Assembly (NCBI GenBank): GCA_036345935.2
Contig: JADWOT020001129.1
Span: 1 to 64,000 of the forward strand
Source: Taenia hydatigena
Taxonomy: Eukaryota > Platyhelminthes > Cestoda > Cyclophyllidea > Taeniidae
Reading direction: 5' to 3'
Length of the DNA: 64,000 bases
The notes beneath the pieces were generated by a model. That model saw only the letters and a program-made list of their open reading frames with translations. It did not search any database and was not told the DNA's origin. Of this stretch, positions 32,800-45,420 are shown piece after piece. Positions within the stretch are counted from its first letter, which is position 1. Every line of letters begins with the position of its first letter. The position numbers were made by a program, and so were the translations under genes.

Positions 32800-35700
32800 A
32801 TCCCTCATCGCCTTTGCTTTACAATGTCTTGTTCGCTTATCGGTTATCCGCTCTAGCATCGTGCAATCGCACCACATCAAACCTGATGGTGCAAATGTGT
32901 AAGTGAATGGGTGGGTAGCTTACTTAACGCTATCGAATTTCTATATAAAAGTAAGGTGCACAAGAAAGCTGACATATGTACTTCCGGTTCAATAAAGTCC
33001 AAGCTGTATACTTGAGGTTCTAAAGCATTCCTAGACATAATGTTTCAGGGATAGTACTGATAAGGTTAAGAATTTTTTATCAGTGGTTGCCCGCTAGCAG
33101 TAATTCCGTTATACAGAAAGCACAACTCCATTCACACATTTCGCACACTGCCAATTTATTTATGTCCTGCATTCCGTTTGATGTATGCTGCTTAGGGCAT
33201 CCGTATGTGTTTATTATTCATTCATTTAAGGCAGCAATCGCAAATTGAATGTTTTGCATTAATTTTAGCCTTGGTTGAATTGTGAGACGAAATGACCCTG
33301 TGTGTTTTGTACGAATCCGCTAACGTTTAGTTAATTCGAGGTCCTACAAACATCCTCTAATTGATGACCGAACCTTATTGTTTATCTAACCGCTAAACAG
33401 TTTAGGAAAGTGGCAACACCATCGCAAAGCATGCCTGAATACATCATTTAAAGAGGAGGCGATCAGTGACCACGAATAGGTTAGTGGAGGGAGCATCATC
33501 TGCAACTGAGAATGAAGCTAGTCTGAATGAGCTCAGCCTCGACCACTGTTCCCCTGCCTATGTGATCATTGTACTCAATACGAGGGCCTAAGGGACAAAG
33601 CTAAAAATGAGAGGCTAATCGCAATACACTAACAGCTGTGATAGTGGATCACCACCCTTTGCAGAATCCTTTACCCAGCCAGGGTTCGTCCGAATTACAT
33701 GGCATATGGCTAAAATATTTAAAGAATTTGTGGAAATTTGCGGCTACATTGTGAAGTCGATGCTCTAAATGGGGTACAGAATCCAGGATATTAGTACACT
33801 CTGACGAAGATTGTGTGAGGTAAGTGAAAATGACTTACCCTTAGCTGAGCCAGAGTAACCGAGTCTGAGGCGTGCGTGTGTATGTGATGATTGGATCTTA
33901 CTGTTTTCACCTAAAAATGAGAAAGATAACGCAACACAAAATAAGACAAATTAAAATTAAATCCAAGCACCATATCTTGTAAAGCCGAAGATGTGTTCAA
34001 AGTTAAGTCTGATTAGCATAAGGCGTGATCAAAAGCTGGCTATTGATGACGACAGCAGGAAACAATTCAGACAACCATTAGCTCATCATTTGCTTCCTTC
34101 GGCATACACACTGCTTATGTAAGTAGGCCTTCTATCAGTGCGTGAGCTTTCCCGAGGCGCATGCCTCAACACTTCCCGGTCTACACATTTATTTTGCAAC
34201 GAATGCACGCACTTAAGCCACACGAGTAGTCATTGCTGTGTGACCGATGCATAGCATGTTTGTGGGAAAGCATGCAATTTCTGGTGGTACTCAATTGTTG
34301 AGGTCGTCATGTATGAAAAGATTTATTCTTTAGCACTATGCTTGTGGGACAAGCTGCCATAGAATTACACATTTTCTTGCCTTTGTTTTGCATTTACCAA
34401 CAAAAGTAACACCCCTGAGAAGATATACTGCCCAATGTAGCTACACGGAAGGAGTGAATGAATTCTAAGAGTAGCTTGTAAAGGGACATAACGACTTGTA
34501 ATATAAGCGACCTAGTCAGACCTGGTCCATGCAAGCTAAACTGATTGCCTCTTTCCGTCAACTTTTAGCTATGCTCACGTTTTGGACCGTGAAGCCTAAA
34601 ATTTGCCGCATTTCGCAATTGGCAGCAGGCGATTCAAAATTAAGCTTATCGGAATGATTCGCCTCTTGGAAGCTGTATGCAATTATTTGACACGGCAATA
34701 TTTTACCCACTTTTGGAAAATTTGATCGATGTATGTATGACAAATCCATCTGGCTTCGGCAATTTGAGGAGCGGTTACGTCAGACCATGAGATTGCCCAT
34801 TAACTGCGTACAGACAATGGTATAAATGCCATTGTTGCAACAAGATTTACTGTGCATAAAGACTTTTGAGGTTCTTTTTTATTGCATTTGTAATAGGCAG
34901 GCAATGGGTTGACGTTCACCTGCGGCCAATTAGTTAAGCCCCGCATCTTCGACACACATCAAATCCACGCTGGCTTGCTCTGCTAATGGCTATTTTGAAA
35001 CAGTTCACAACGCAAAATCACTGATGCACTACCCGGCAATGCTCCAGAGGTGTGCAGCTACCTTAACGCCTTTAACGCGGTTAATCTTCACATGGCTGAG
35101 TATGAGGTGGATCCATTCAACATGTCAATTCCCCATCACTATATGGCAGTGCATTTAAAATGGATTGCGCTCTACAAATGTCTCTGTTAGTTACTTTTCT
35201 CATTACCTTCAACTAATTCCATTCGAAATTATTCCAAACTCTGCCATAAAAGAAGAAGCAGTTGGATCCCAATCTACGCTTTCAAACCGCGCTTGAGCCC
35301 GAGCAACTCTACAGAATTATATATTTCGGTCTGTTCCCAGCTCTTATCCTTACATGATGTCGAATGAGGAACGTAGGTTTTGTTTTAAAGTTCCGAAAGT
35401 TGTATTTGCTAATAGATCTCCAATAACCAAGAAGCGATCGTGCCCGTAGCCTGCTTGCCTAAGGAGATGTTGTTGTACTAAAAGTATGAACTACATTATC
35501 GGTCGAATTAGGCTTCCGAAGAAATGTTAAACGCATTATGATTATGACTACATAATCTATCTGGTGAGTTCTTTACAAGTCAACTTGGAGTCTCCCGTGA
35601 CCTATCAGGTATTAGTTATTGCAGTCGCTTTCAACAACAGGAAATAGGTTGAATAAGATGAAAGGTCTCTCAACATTTCTTAAGGGCCTTGGTAAATTTA

Positions 35701-36948
35701 ACACTTCTCTGATGGTTGTCGACCGAAACGACTTCATTAGCTGGCATAATATGATGAAATGGGTGCGGTAGGACGTGAGTTGCGCAAGAATAAAGTACAG
35801 TCAAAAGTGCCCTTTTTATCAGAAAAGAGACAATAAAAGCAGTGATGTTTTATTTCCTTCGCCTCTGATTTGGTTGGCTGGGTAATTTAGTAGGTAATAA
35901 CCTAAAAAATTAGTGCAAATGACAGGCAAAGAGTAGGCATGGTATTCAAATTGGTTCACTTCTGCACAAAGTTGTGGGAGTCGAAAAGACTTCAGTGGTG
36001 CAAATATAGCCCGACTGACAAGCAGAGCAGAGGCCAATGTAATATTCCATGGTTGAAAGCGCTCATTTTCTGGGCTTTTCTTCTCTCTTCATTCTCTGTT
36101 GTCTTTCCTTAAAATACTCATGCTTCGCCTATGCCGACAAAAATTACAGTTGATTGATAGTAATATGAAGGCTAGTCTCAAAACCAATATCTTATTCCTC
36201 CTTTCCTTCTCACTTACACTGCCAATTATGGAATAGCCGCCGAACTCATTCTATGACAACGTTATCCTAGTCAATTTGTGTCGTTTTGATGCGAATCTTT
36301 CCCATTTTATGAATGTGCTATCTCCCAGTCTATTCAGGTTCCTTATAGTATGTGTGTAGACCTTTGAGTAAGAAATCGATTAACCGTATTTTTGAGCTCT
36401 TGAGGCAAGCCGAGCATGATTTCATGCCTCCAGTTAGAAGCCGTACACGTTGTTACCACAAGCCAAATCGTCTGTGTTGCTAATAAATGTTTGGGATAGA
36501 TTAACTCGTCCAAAAGGATATTTGCAGTGTGCCTTATGTCGCATTGGAGAAAGCCCCGCTGCATAATTGCGCAAAGCTTATGTGTGCCACTGCTTGGGGT
36601 ATAATCTGTACATTTCTACGCGAGGATCTTGCCGCTTGAGCCCTCGGTGGCTGAGGAGATTTGTAGCTAAATGATAGATGGATGCAGAGATTGCGGTGGA
36701 TACTATAAGAAAGCTGTAACACTACATTGTGCATTGCTTTCATCTTTGCCTGCTTCAACAAAATGTCTGCAATTAGGCGTAGAGGGCCAAGATAGGGTAG
36801 TTGAGGGAAGTTCAAGGTTTTCTGTGGATTCTATTTGGAAAGGCTGCTGCTAGACAGCCACCGGCCTGCTTTGATTGTTACCTCATTGTTCACCTCTCAT
36901 CCTTTGCTCTCCACAATTCTTTTTTTCCATGGCTTCACTCTTGTTCAG
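32800..36948. other. AT-rich spacer, no supported gene
   Basis: Short frames only. A 73-codon minus-strand frame at 36,343-36,564 has fair composition but no recognised motif or splice fit. No paired repeats were found. Confidence 0.4.
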
Positions 36949-37121
36949 TACGTCGTCAGCAGTGGTGGGCGGAATACCAGGCGACTAGATGCATGAGTTG
37001 GTGGTCGATTATGTGGACAGCAGGCTGGATGCTGGTGAAAAATTGCGCATTTGAGGTCCGTAATGGCAGACGTGACGTTGCTGATAGTCTTGATGGTAAT
37101 AATACTGATCGGGAAGGATGA
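36949..37121 (+). CDS. Weak candidate terminal exon (Trp-rich)
   Basis: After a strong acceptor (CTTCACTCTTGTTCAG) the plus-strand frame entered with two bases is the only open one. It encodes 56 residues (RRQQWWAEYQATRCMSWWSI, then a polar, acidic end) to TGA at 37,119-37,121. The composition is odd (six tryptophans) and no family was identified. Confidence 0.25.
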
Positions 37122-39604
37122 TTAACACCGACAGACAGATCCATTTATAGATGCGATGGCGTATCTCGGTAAGTTTTACGTATCTGATCAAGATGTCAGG
37201 TGACAAAGTGGCAGCTTGTATGTTATTTACTGATCAAGGGGCGGTCAAATAAAAAATATGAGCGAATCTTTTCTTCTACGTGGAGCTGATTTACGTCGAG
37301 GTTCAGTGCGTTGAACTAAGCTAAGGCTACCTGTGGCACTGCAAGGCGCCTTACTATTATACATCTGGATTTTGAGGTCCACTTCGCGGACCTCCTCGGG
37401 CAAAGGAATACTAAAATGTACGTACTAAGAAAAGTGCCTTGTGTCCGGCTAGCTGATCAATTGTTGACCTAACAAATCCGACCGTTTGTTATTCGGGGAT
37501 TCGACATTCGTCTTAAAATGCATGTGCGGTTTAAACAACTATACCGATAAGTTCGGCTCATTCTCGTCTCGAAGAAACATCTATCACTTAAAATGGCTTT
37601 CTTCTCTTCCAGCTTTGACATTCTACCTCAATTATATACTTGATTATCCCACTGAAAATTTGTCGCTAATCACAAAATATTCGCACATTTATTCACCGTT
37701 CACAAAGTGTTTCATTAGCTTCACTCAATAAAGTTAGTTAACTTGTTTGAGGCATTCAGTGGTCGTATTAAGATAGCTTTAAAGTGTGATTTTTTGTTCA
37801 ACGTTAGTTTTCGTGAAGTTAAATGATGGGCGCTTAAGTAAAATAAATACTACCTAAACCAAAATGCGACAAACTGTTTTAATGAAAATTCTCTCCTGCA
37901 CATTCCTCGACTTCGGATGTGTCTGAATGAATGACTGCTTATTACGTTGGTGATAGAGCTAGGCTATCAGTCTTGAATTTCTTTCCATATTGATAATGGG
38001 TTAACCGTCAGATATCGCCTGTTAGAGATAACCAAGCCTTTTAGCAATAGCACTTATAAACTCATTCTCTTGTTATGCATGGTACGGCCTGTGAAGAGCT
38101 ACAACATTTTAAACTTGATAATTAGAAAACTGCTATACAAGGGGGGATACACCAGGCGAAATTCAGTTTATTTGCGCTTACACCTGGGGCTTAATGCTAG
38201 CTATAAAAGTGTTTCTGACTCATCACGGCCGCGCAAATTTTTCGCCTAATTTTTCGTTATTATTACCAAAAGTCGTATGAAACACTATCAGATAAGCAGA
38301 TCTTTGCATTTTACTATCTTGCAAAATGGAAATTTACAGATTTTCGCTCAGCAATGTGCTAAAATCCTAAGGAAATTGCAGGAAACCGCATCATATAATC
38401 GCCTTGTTTTCCCAGCTTCTTAATATCTCTGCCTCAGATTTTTAAATATAAGGTGTCAACATAAAATTTTTTATCCTATCATCGTGGTTTTCTTAAGTCG
38501 TTTCCACAAAATCGTGGCAGACGTTGCTGTGGTGTCCCATGCCCACGACAAAGTTTGTAAGAATTTAAGAAATCCGATTTACACACTTTTCATAAATTTC
38601 AGAGAAGGTGACCACCTTACCTGGCTTGTTTGATGAGACATGTTTAAAGTAAACGTTTCTAGTCAGTTGCGCAGATGCTTACGAGCAAGGAACGTGACAC
38701 AAAATTGAGGGAAAATTAGCCTCTTATAAAAATCTTTATAAAAATTAGGGCAAATAATGCACTGTTGCTGACCGGATAATTTCTCACAAGTAAGGCAAAG
38801 CTCGTTACCTAGTTGACCTCTCTTCCGATAGTAGGGACACCCGTTATTATTTCCTGGTACGCAGCTAAATTTTGTACCAGTGATAAATCACTACGCACCC
38901 GTTTCGCACGTCTGAAATGTAGCACCTCATAAAGATATGGAAAGTTCGGTACGCAAATAGCATGCCTCCTACCACCTAATATCGGCATAGTTTGACAGCA
39001 AATTATACCTCTTCACTCGATTCGTTTCTATCCAATGCTGTGCTGCGTTGTTATCCAGTGCTCCATTCCACTTTACTCTACCTTACTAGCACCTCCCTTC
39101 TCTCCCCTTTCCTTTCAATAAATAAGTTAATTCGATGGGCCTCGATGCATATGACGAGGCTCTCAGACGGGCAGCTAAGCCTAGGCTATTATTGTGGCAA
39201 CTTTTGCGCCCAACTCCTTCCATCCTCATACCACATGGGCTAACTGGCGCCTTAATAAAACTCCACTTTTTGCCCCAAACATACACCACGCCGAAGCCGA
39301 CAAATACATCCACGCAGCCTACCAATTAGCGCCGTCCTTCCTCAGGGTCAGTATCTTCTATTAACCGACTGGTTAAAAATTCAATATGACCAATTAATAT
39401 CACAATTAACACACTGTGAGTCGTTATTTATCTGCTCCATTACAAATATCAAATTGCCTTGAAATTATCTACCAATCCCTTAGTCCTCCTTGCATCCACT
39501 AACAGCATTGCTTTTAACAAAGTTCATTTTGCAGAACACGATCCGCTCAAGCGTAAGTAAAAATTCCACATTAACTTGCTCACCTTATCGTGGCTCGAGC
39601 ACTC
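37122..39604. other. AT-rich spacer, nothing recognised
   Basis: No repeat pair, RNA gene or phase-consistent exon was found. A 64-codon plus-strand ATG frame at 39,135-39,329 has no supporting signal. Confidence 0.4.
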
Positions 39605-39830
39605 CTACCGCCTAGATGTCATTGCAGGTGCAAGTGGCCCACTGCCACCAACGACAGAACTGCTGTAGAGACCACCAGGACTGGCGCCAACGTAGGAAGC
39701 CCCACCACCCGTGGAACCCTGTCTCTCCGCCGTAACCGCCTCTACTAACGACTGTAATTCATAGTTACCGGTGTGATTGACGCCAACACAATCGTCTCCT
39801 GAGGGGGTCGTGCAACACATTGGTAAATGC
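39605..39830 (-). CDS. Candidate terminal exon, Gly/Ser-rich C-terminus
   Basis: The minus-strand segment follows AG (ATATAAGCAG, ends at 39,831), enters with one base and encodes 74 residues to TAG at 39,605. It runs through NHTGNYELQSLVEAVTAER and then a flexible Gly/Ser/Ala tail (GSTGGGASYVGASPGG, SSSVVGGSGPLAPAMTSRR). The low-complexity but balanced composition is typical of a cytoplasmic C-terminal tail. The other frames are stopped. The acceptor pyrimidine tract is weak and no upstream exon was fixed. Confidence 0.4.
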
Positions 39831-40334
39831 CTGCTTATATATTGCCACTTGCAGCCTTTACTTGGGTCCCTATGATCACACCTCCTCTGCTTTCACTCGG
39901 TTATCTCATTGAATACGGCTGAGCCACGCAAGACGATGGTGGCGAGGACATACAACTGGTAAAAAATAATGAATCACTGAAGTACTCAAGTCTGGTAGTA
40001 AATGAGCATTCGCATGCCTTCCATCTAAGTAGGCTGATGCCGTTCTCACAGCATTAACAAAGCTCCTATTGCTACCATACATCTGAAATAGAAGACATAC
40101 CTACAGCCCATCCTTGAATATGCCCCTCTTGCAAAAGTATTGCAGCATCACAGAAATGCTATTAGTAAGCTAACTGCAGACTGGTTGTAAAAGATTTAGG
40201 ACTTGCGTATGTTTGCAAATTTACCTGATAAGGCGCAGAAAACGTTCATGTGGTTGAAGGGAACTGAGCTGCTGTCACGAATGCTCTTATCTGAGGAAAA
40301 GGGAAGGCGTGATGCGACTGGACGACGGAGGGGA

Positions 40335-40520
40335 TTTTGAGGCAAAGGGACGCCCAAAAGCTCCCTATTGGCAAGACTGTGCCCTCGAGCAAACTTGATT
40401 AGATTCCATCGCAGGCCTCAACATGGCGGAGTGCAGTGCTGAGTCCATACTCGGGACTAGAGCCTTGCTGACCACGCTGAGCCTGGTGCCAGGTAGGTTT
40501 GATGCGCTGTCCCCCCCATC
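40335..40520 (+). repeat. Dispersed repeat R2, copy a
   Basis: Shares with 54,345-54,590 the ordered blocks CAAAGGGACGCCC, TTGGCAA, GATTAGA, TCGCAGGC(C/T)TCAAC, GAGTGCA(G/A)TGCTGAG, AGAGCCTTGCTGA and GCCAGGTA(G/A)GTTTGATGCGCT. Both copies are on the plus strand. Confidence 0.75.
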
Positions 40521-41136
40521 AAACCCGTCCGCAACCACCACCCGCGCCTGCTGCCCTGGTCTGCTAATATCGCACACCGCTTCAGCATCCACCTCTCTTG
40601 GCAACAAGGTACATCAGCACTACTTCTTTCGTTCCCGTTATGTGCCCGCTGTTCGCGTCTTTAGGACCTGAAGGGAATCGAGGTAATGCATTCGATGTTT
40701 TGCGTCTCCATGGATTGTCACCCGACTTCATTGTCGAAGCACATTCAAGAGTTTAACTAACAGGCTCCTATTTGAATTCTTCCTTCTCTAATATAGTAGA
40801 GGTTTAGAGGCTAGCTTTCTTGAAATCTGTCCCTGTTTTGCTTTTTGAACTGTGTCAATGTCGAGGTACAGAAATTGTCAAGATTTGTCTATTTACCTTG
40901 GACCTTTGTACACTATTCTGCGCATCAACCCTGTAAAACTTCCAAAATGTCAGTGTTGATGCAGCTTACTGCCTCCGGCATGTCTTCTTAAGCTGCATGT
41001 GATTATCAGCTTTGGCCAGCGGCATCTACTTTTTACTTCTCATCAATGCTCTAGCCACTGCAATTCGATTGTAATTGTATATAAGACTTCTACCTTTAAC
41101 TTGAGCGTCAGTTAGTTGCGTCGCGTCAGGCAGATT
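40521..41136. other. Spacer, nothing recognised
   Basis: Sequence between an R2 copy and a candidate terminal exon; no motif seen. Confidence 0.4.
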
Positions 41137-41298
41137 CTAGCGGCCAATTAATCTACTATAAAGTGCGCCAACTGACATACTAATGGGACTTAAAACCAGT
41201 GTGCCGAAGCACACTGCCGCACTTCCAGAGCATTGCGTGAGCGGTATGGTCATGTAGAGGGATACGACGAAGGAAAAGAACTGCTTGCACTCGATCCA
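41137..41298 (-). CDS. Candidate terminal exon of a membrane protein
   Basis: After an excellent acceptor (CACTGCTTTCCTACTCAG) a phase-0 frame of 53 codons runs to TAG at 41,139-41,137. It contains two hydrophobic stretches, FFSFVVSLYMTIPL and SAAVCFGTLVLSPISMSVGA, and ends LYSRLIGR. This looks like the last membrane helices and short tail of a multi-pass protein. It joins in phase to the 42,193-42,001 exon if that exon uses its GTAGGC donor. No family was recognised. Confidence 0.45.
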   Translation of the reverse strand, partial: WIECKQFFSFVVSLYMTIPLTQCSGSAAVCFGTLVLSPISMSVGALYSRLIGR

Positions 41299-42000
41299 CT
41301 GAGTAGGAAAGCAGTGACAAGTCACGTCGAAGCTTATCCTACTCATTCGGACTTTCGTTGGCCGGAACCTTAACAATGATCAATATAATTAGCAGAAGTC
41401 AGAGGTGTCGCATACACTTGCGTACAAAAATAAAGGTTTCAGGTGTTCGTCGTTTGGAAGCGTGTGGTAAAGGTGGAAAAAACATCGCGGCTATCCATGC
41501 CTACTAGCCCTACTATCCAACTTGTGGCAAATTGTCAGTATCACCAACAAAGTGAGAATTATTTGCTTCCTGTCGCATGCAGGGTGCCTTGATTCAGCAG
41601 CATCAGTTTAGTCTCGAAAACCTAAACGCCCAACGACGGCAGAACAAAGGGCTCCACGCCGAAAGAAATTAGGCAAGAAACCATGTCTTTTAAACTTGTC
41701 GTGAGTTGTGCTGAGCAGCACTGTGCTAGCCAAAGGTTTTCTTTAACCATGGTGTTTATGCAGCCATAATAGCCTAAAACACATCCATTCAACTGGAGTA
41801 TGTTATTTGGTGTGCTAACGGACAAGCTTTTAATCAAATTTGAGGTATCTTTAGAATAACTGAAAATAATTTCGTGAAAGCCCACCAGGCGCTTTAAACT
41901 AAGTGTCTGACTTATTTATAATGACCGACCAAATGAAAGACCACGCGTGAGAGGCGAGGATCCCACCATCCTAGCCCGACTCACCCACTTACTTGCCTAC

Positions 42001-42193
42001 CCCTTCCCCCTGCACGCCTTCACGCGGGGATCCATCCACAGACAACTGTGACAGTAGTGCCACAACTCCACTATTCGTATCTGTCAGCAGCTTCTGCTGG
42101 CTGTAGAGGTAAGCGGGAAAACGCCACTGTGTGCGGGCGGACAAAACACTTGACGGCATAAAAATGAGGTGAGCTACCACAAAGATCACAATG
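42001..42193 (-). CDS. Candidate internal exon of the same membrane protein
   Basis: A strong acceptor (CACCCTTCTCACCTCGCAG) is followed by a frame entered with one base: a hydrophobic helix (IVIFVVAHLIFMPSSVL), then RTQWRFPAYLYSQQKLL and a Ser/Asp/Gly-rich loop. Two donors are possible: GTAGGC after 42,001 (phase 0, matching the 41,298 exon) or GTAAGT after 41,993 (phase 2, stronger consensus but incompatible with the 41,298 exon). The composition is strongly coding-like. The family is unknown. Confidence 0.48.
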
Positions 42194-42269
42194 CTGCGAG
42201 GTGAGAAGGGTGGATATGTCAAGTGTTTTCTGTGGTAGTAGTTGTGTTAATGTGATGGCATTAAAGCCA

Positions 42270-42610
42270 AGTCGGCAGCCCTATGGCGCCATGGTGGAGT
42301 GTTTGACCCCAAATGCACGCTCAAATCAAATCAGATTCGGCTAACCTTATTCTCCTTTTCTATGCCTTTCTACTCCATTATGCCGTCTGTCAAGCGCATC
42401 GCAATTGCATCCTGTCTTCACGCCCTATACTCTGTGCCATGCATAAAGAAGGCAGCGGAAGGCAGAGGAGGGAAAAGTGATGTAGGTAAGGTCTGCATGA
42501 TAGTGCAGAGAATTATTGCGGCAAGAAGGAAATCAAAATGTGTACGATAATATAGATTGATTGTGGACAGCAAGAATGGACTCCTTGAACATGCTGTGGT
42601 TGTAACGCAG
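42270..42610 (+). repeat. SINE-like repeat R3, copy a (tRNA-Trp-derived head)
   Basis: At 42,280-42,338 the sequence TATGGCGCCATGGTGGAGTG, then TTTGACCCCAAAT, then CTCAAATC, follows a eukaryotic tRNA-Trp (GGCGCAAnGGTAGCGCGTCTGACTCCAGA...GTTCAAATC). The loop anticodon CCA is retained. The nine bases CAGAAGGTT expected after the anticodon loop are missing, as in copy b (63,812-63,874). A shared body follows (TTCTACTCCATTATGCCGTC, CATCCTGTCTTCACGCCCTA). Strand and order match copy b read on the minus strand. Confidence 0.72.
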
Positions 42611-43211
42611 TGATTGATGAGCGTCAGCTTGAAAATTTCCATGGAGGAAATAATGTATTTACCCTAGCTACCATTCAACACTAAGGGTAGTAGTGGAGAA
42701 GTCTGTCTTATCTGTAGCTTCACTATATGCTGAACCCTTCTCCTTCAGTGGGTTTGGGCATTGCATTATGGAAATATATTGTTTTGTTTATTTGTTACAC
42801 GCTTTAGTGGAAGTGACACTTAAAATTCGGTGTGGTTTTTCCAAACCTTCATAGAAGAAGAGTTAGAGTTTCCGTGCAGACCTTTGGATCGTTGTTATGA
42901 TCACGCATCACTAACCCCTAGCTTTTCTCTTTGTTAATCACAATGTCCTCATATGTGGCTTTGTTACCTTCATGACATATGGGTCCCCGAACGTAGCAAG
43001 TTCTGCGTGCTACCATTATTCGTTAACTAAAATGTGCGACGGCCAAAATACAGGTATCATTATTTGCACGGATGGCGTGGATTATCAGTAGGTACGCATG
43101 TGTAATGCGAAATTTGAAAAAAAGTGAACCACAAAGCCTTCTGTTACTACACGACTTTATTACCGGCTTTTTTATTTGACCGAATGGCTAATGTTTTGAA
43201 ATCGGTACGTT
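42611..43211. other. Spacer, nothing recognised
   Basis: AT-rich sequence between R3 and a weak candidate exon. Confidence 0.4.
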
Positions 43212-43355
43212 ATGTTTAATGGTGACATTGCACAAAAATATTTGGTTCTTTTAGCTGGCAGTGGGAATACTGCTGCGTCGAAAAGTAGCAAAATTGTGCA
43301 ATTAAAGGTTTTTGTGAAGTTAGGCCTAAAAACGACAAGAGCAGAGACGAAGCAG
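43212..43355 (+). CDS. Weak candidate exon
   Basis: An ATG opens 48 codons (MFNGDIAQKYLVLLAGSGNT, then Lys/Val-rich) that end at a donor AAGCAG/GTAACT in phase 0. The start context is poor (TACGTTATG) and no partner exon was found. The complement is also open. Confidence 0.24.
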
Positions 43356-43896
43356 GTAACTTTCCAATTTTGTAGCAAAGTAAACACATACGTGATGTTG
43401 CACTAATACTCGAGATGAGCAAAAGTGTCCACACATCCCTTTCTACGTTTGCCCGAACTGTAATTCAGTTATTTTAGATCTACGCAACAAGGCTCAAAGG
43501 CTGCTTAAGGCATGTAGCAAGTTAATCCTCATATGCACACCAGAGTCGCTTCTTCAGTTGTCTATTCTGCAATTATTGCCACTAAATCCAAGAAAAACAA
43601 CATTAGATACTCTTCGGCTTTCCATGACATCACCAGCACTTCAATTTCAACCCAGGTTCCTCCCTCACCGAACATTGCGAAAAAAGGAATCAGAGGGCGG
43701 CACTGACCTACGCATATTTGGAGTTGCCACACAAGCCGTCCACATGCAAGGTGAAATGGAGGGAAGGGCACACCAGCATGATGAAGAGTATAAGCTATAT
43801 AAACGAAAGCCAATGAGTAAAAGCGAATGTGTTGCAAGTACTACAGCGCCAGACCACCCAGCAGTGGCGGACCGATAGAAAGAACAGCGAGCACAA

Positions 43897-43968
43897 GGAC
43901 CTGGCCGGGATTTGAATCTGGGGCCTCTCGCACCTTAAGCGAATATCATACCCCCAGGCCACCAAGTC
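43897..43968 (-). pseudogene. tRNA-Pro-like pseudogene with anticodon AAG
   Basis: 72 nt on the minus strand. Acceptor stem GACTTGG/CCA(G)GTC-type pairing holds, and the anticodon stem with loop TTAAGGT gives AAG where Pro tRNA has AGG. The T-loop TTCAAAT is present, but two T-stem bases changed (CCAGA against CCCGG gives two mismatches). Its partner in the other arm is intact. The unit resembles tRNA-Pro everywhere outside the mutated anticodon. Confidence 0.72.
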
Positions 43969-43974
43969 GGTCTT

Positions 43975-44440
43975 TCTCCCCCCTCCTGCCCTCCACCCAT
44001 TCCCTTCCCCCTTGCTGTTTCTTCACTTTATCACCTCCCTCCACTCCTCCACTCACTCAACCAGCCACCCAGCCAGCCGACCATCCATCGCCTTGGAGCG
44101 CAGCCCAACGCAACGCTACGCCGTCCAATGCAATCACCACCCCTTCTATTCCACCACCATCCATCTCTGCCCTCCACGTGCTATGCGTCCGCGCTGCCCT
44201 TTTCTGCCTTCCAACGCCAACACCATTCACAGCAAATACGCCCTCCTCTCCGAAAAATGCACCCGCATTTATACCTTTCCGACCACCAACCACCTTCTTC
44301 GCTTACTCATCCACCCATCCACTCTTTAATGCCCGACAAGCGGTCTACTTATCATCCGATCGGTCCATTTCTCTTCTTTCGTTGCTACTTGCCCACCGAA
44401 TACTTGCCCATCTGCCAACACCGTGAGAGGTAGCCTGCAA
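43975..44440 (-). other. Purine-rich leader upstream of the tRNA-Pro-like unit (left arm)
   Basis: The plus strand is almost free of G for long stretches (CCCTCC, CCACCCATTCCC, CCAGCCACCCAGCCAGCC); on the tRNA strand it is a G/A-rich run leading directly into the unit. The long plus-strand frame here (Pro/Ser/Thr/His-rich) is compositional. Confidence 0.6.
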
Positions 44441-45039
44441 ACTGCAACATGAATGAAGGCACCCACACATACAACGCCAGCAGGCCAGCAGACCTGTGGC
44501 GGCAGGTGTAAAATGCACCACCACCAGGCGGCGTCTCACTCTTGCCAGAAGCTGGGCTCCAATTCACGCTTGCAATTTATGCTTCTCCCTGTTCATTGTT
44601 TCTCCTTCTGCTGGCGTTCTAACTAATATTTACAACTTTTTCCCCATTATTTTCTTTTTATGAAATGTGATAAATTGGCTTTAAATCAATTCGATGTATG
44701 CCATATTGTTACATTGGTATGGGTATTACCTTGGGTTTAATAATAGCGTATAATTTGCCAAAAGAAAGTCATTGCGGTTTGGTTTCTGCATTGTTGTCGC
44801 CTATACCAACCACTTTTCAATTTTAATATGTCGTTTTGCAAATTACGTGGTTGACTTGTCTCTGCTCCTCCACCAACTTTTGAATTTCCCCTGTTCGATT
44901 AATTTCGCAGAGGCATCATATCAAGTCTTGCACGCAATTGCAGACATCAGTACTAACTTGCCCCATGCTAAGGATAGACTGAATCAATGCAATGCATCGC
45001 GTCGACAGTAGAAGAACATTGTGTACTAACCAGCCTGAC

Positions 45040-45420
45040 TCAGTCAGGTAACCTTAGACTCATAACTGATCCTGTGATCGGATGCATCAACTTCCCCGCG
45101 ACGACCTGCATGGGTCCCAAACGCGCTGTCTTAGCTACCATTATATTTCCATATGCACTCAAACCGCCTCCCCCTCCTCTTCCACCTCTTCCTCGTTTCA
45201 CTTCCACTGCGTCAAAAGAGGGAGAGCCAGCACCAGAGGTGCGTTGTCCACAAGCATAAGAAGGAAGGTATTTGGACCTGCATTGAATGCGTAGGCCACC
45301 TAAGGACGAGCAAGTGATAATAGTGAATGGCACACGTAGTGTAGGTAATTTTCGTGCCATACAGCGGAAATCAAGGTGGCAAGCGGAGTGGTTTTGTGCG
45401 CGTAAAACTAAACAGCTCAT
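45040..45420 (-). other. Open frame shared by both arms of the inverted duplication (left copy)
   Basis: The minus-strand frame of 126 codons contains NHSACHLDFRCMARKLPTLR, then RVPFTIITCS, a Gly/Arg-rich run, and KTARLG...LMHPITGSVMSLRL. It is collinear with the frame at 56,307-56,849. Differences between copies are mostly amino-acid-changing, which argues against purifying selection since duplication. No family was recognised; it may be chance openness within the repeat. Confidence 0.3.

Noticed and set aside
43827..44426. 199-codon Pro/Ser-rich ORF
   Set aside because: It runs through the tRNA-Pro-like unit and the C/T-rich leader, so its openness is a composition effect.
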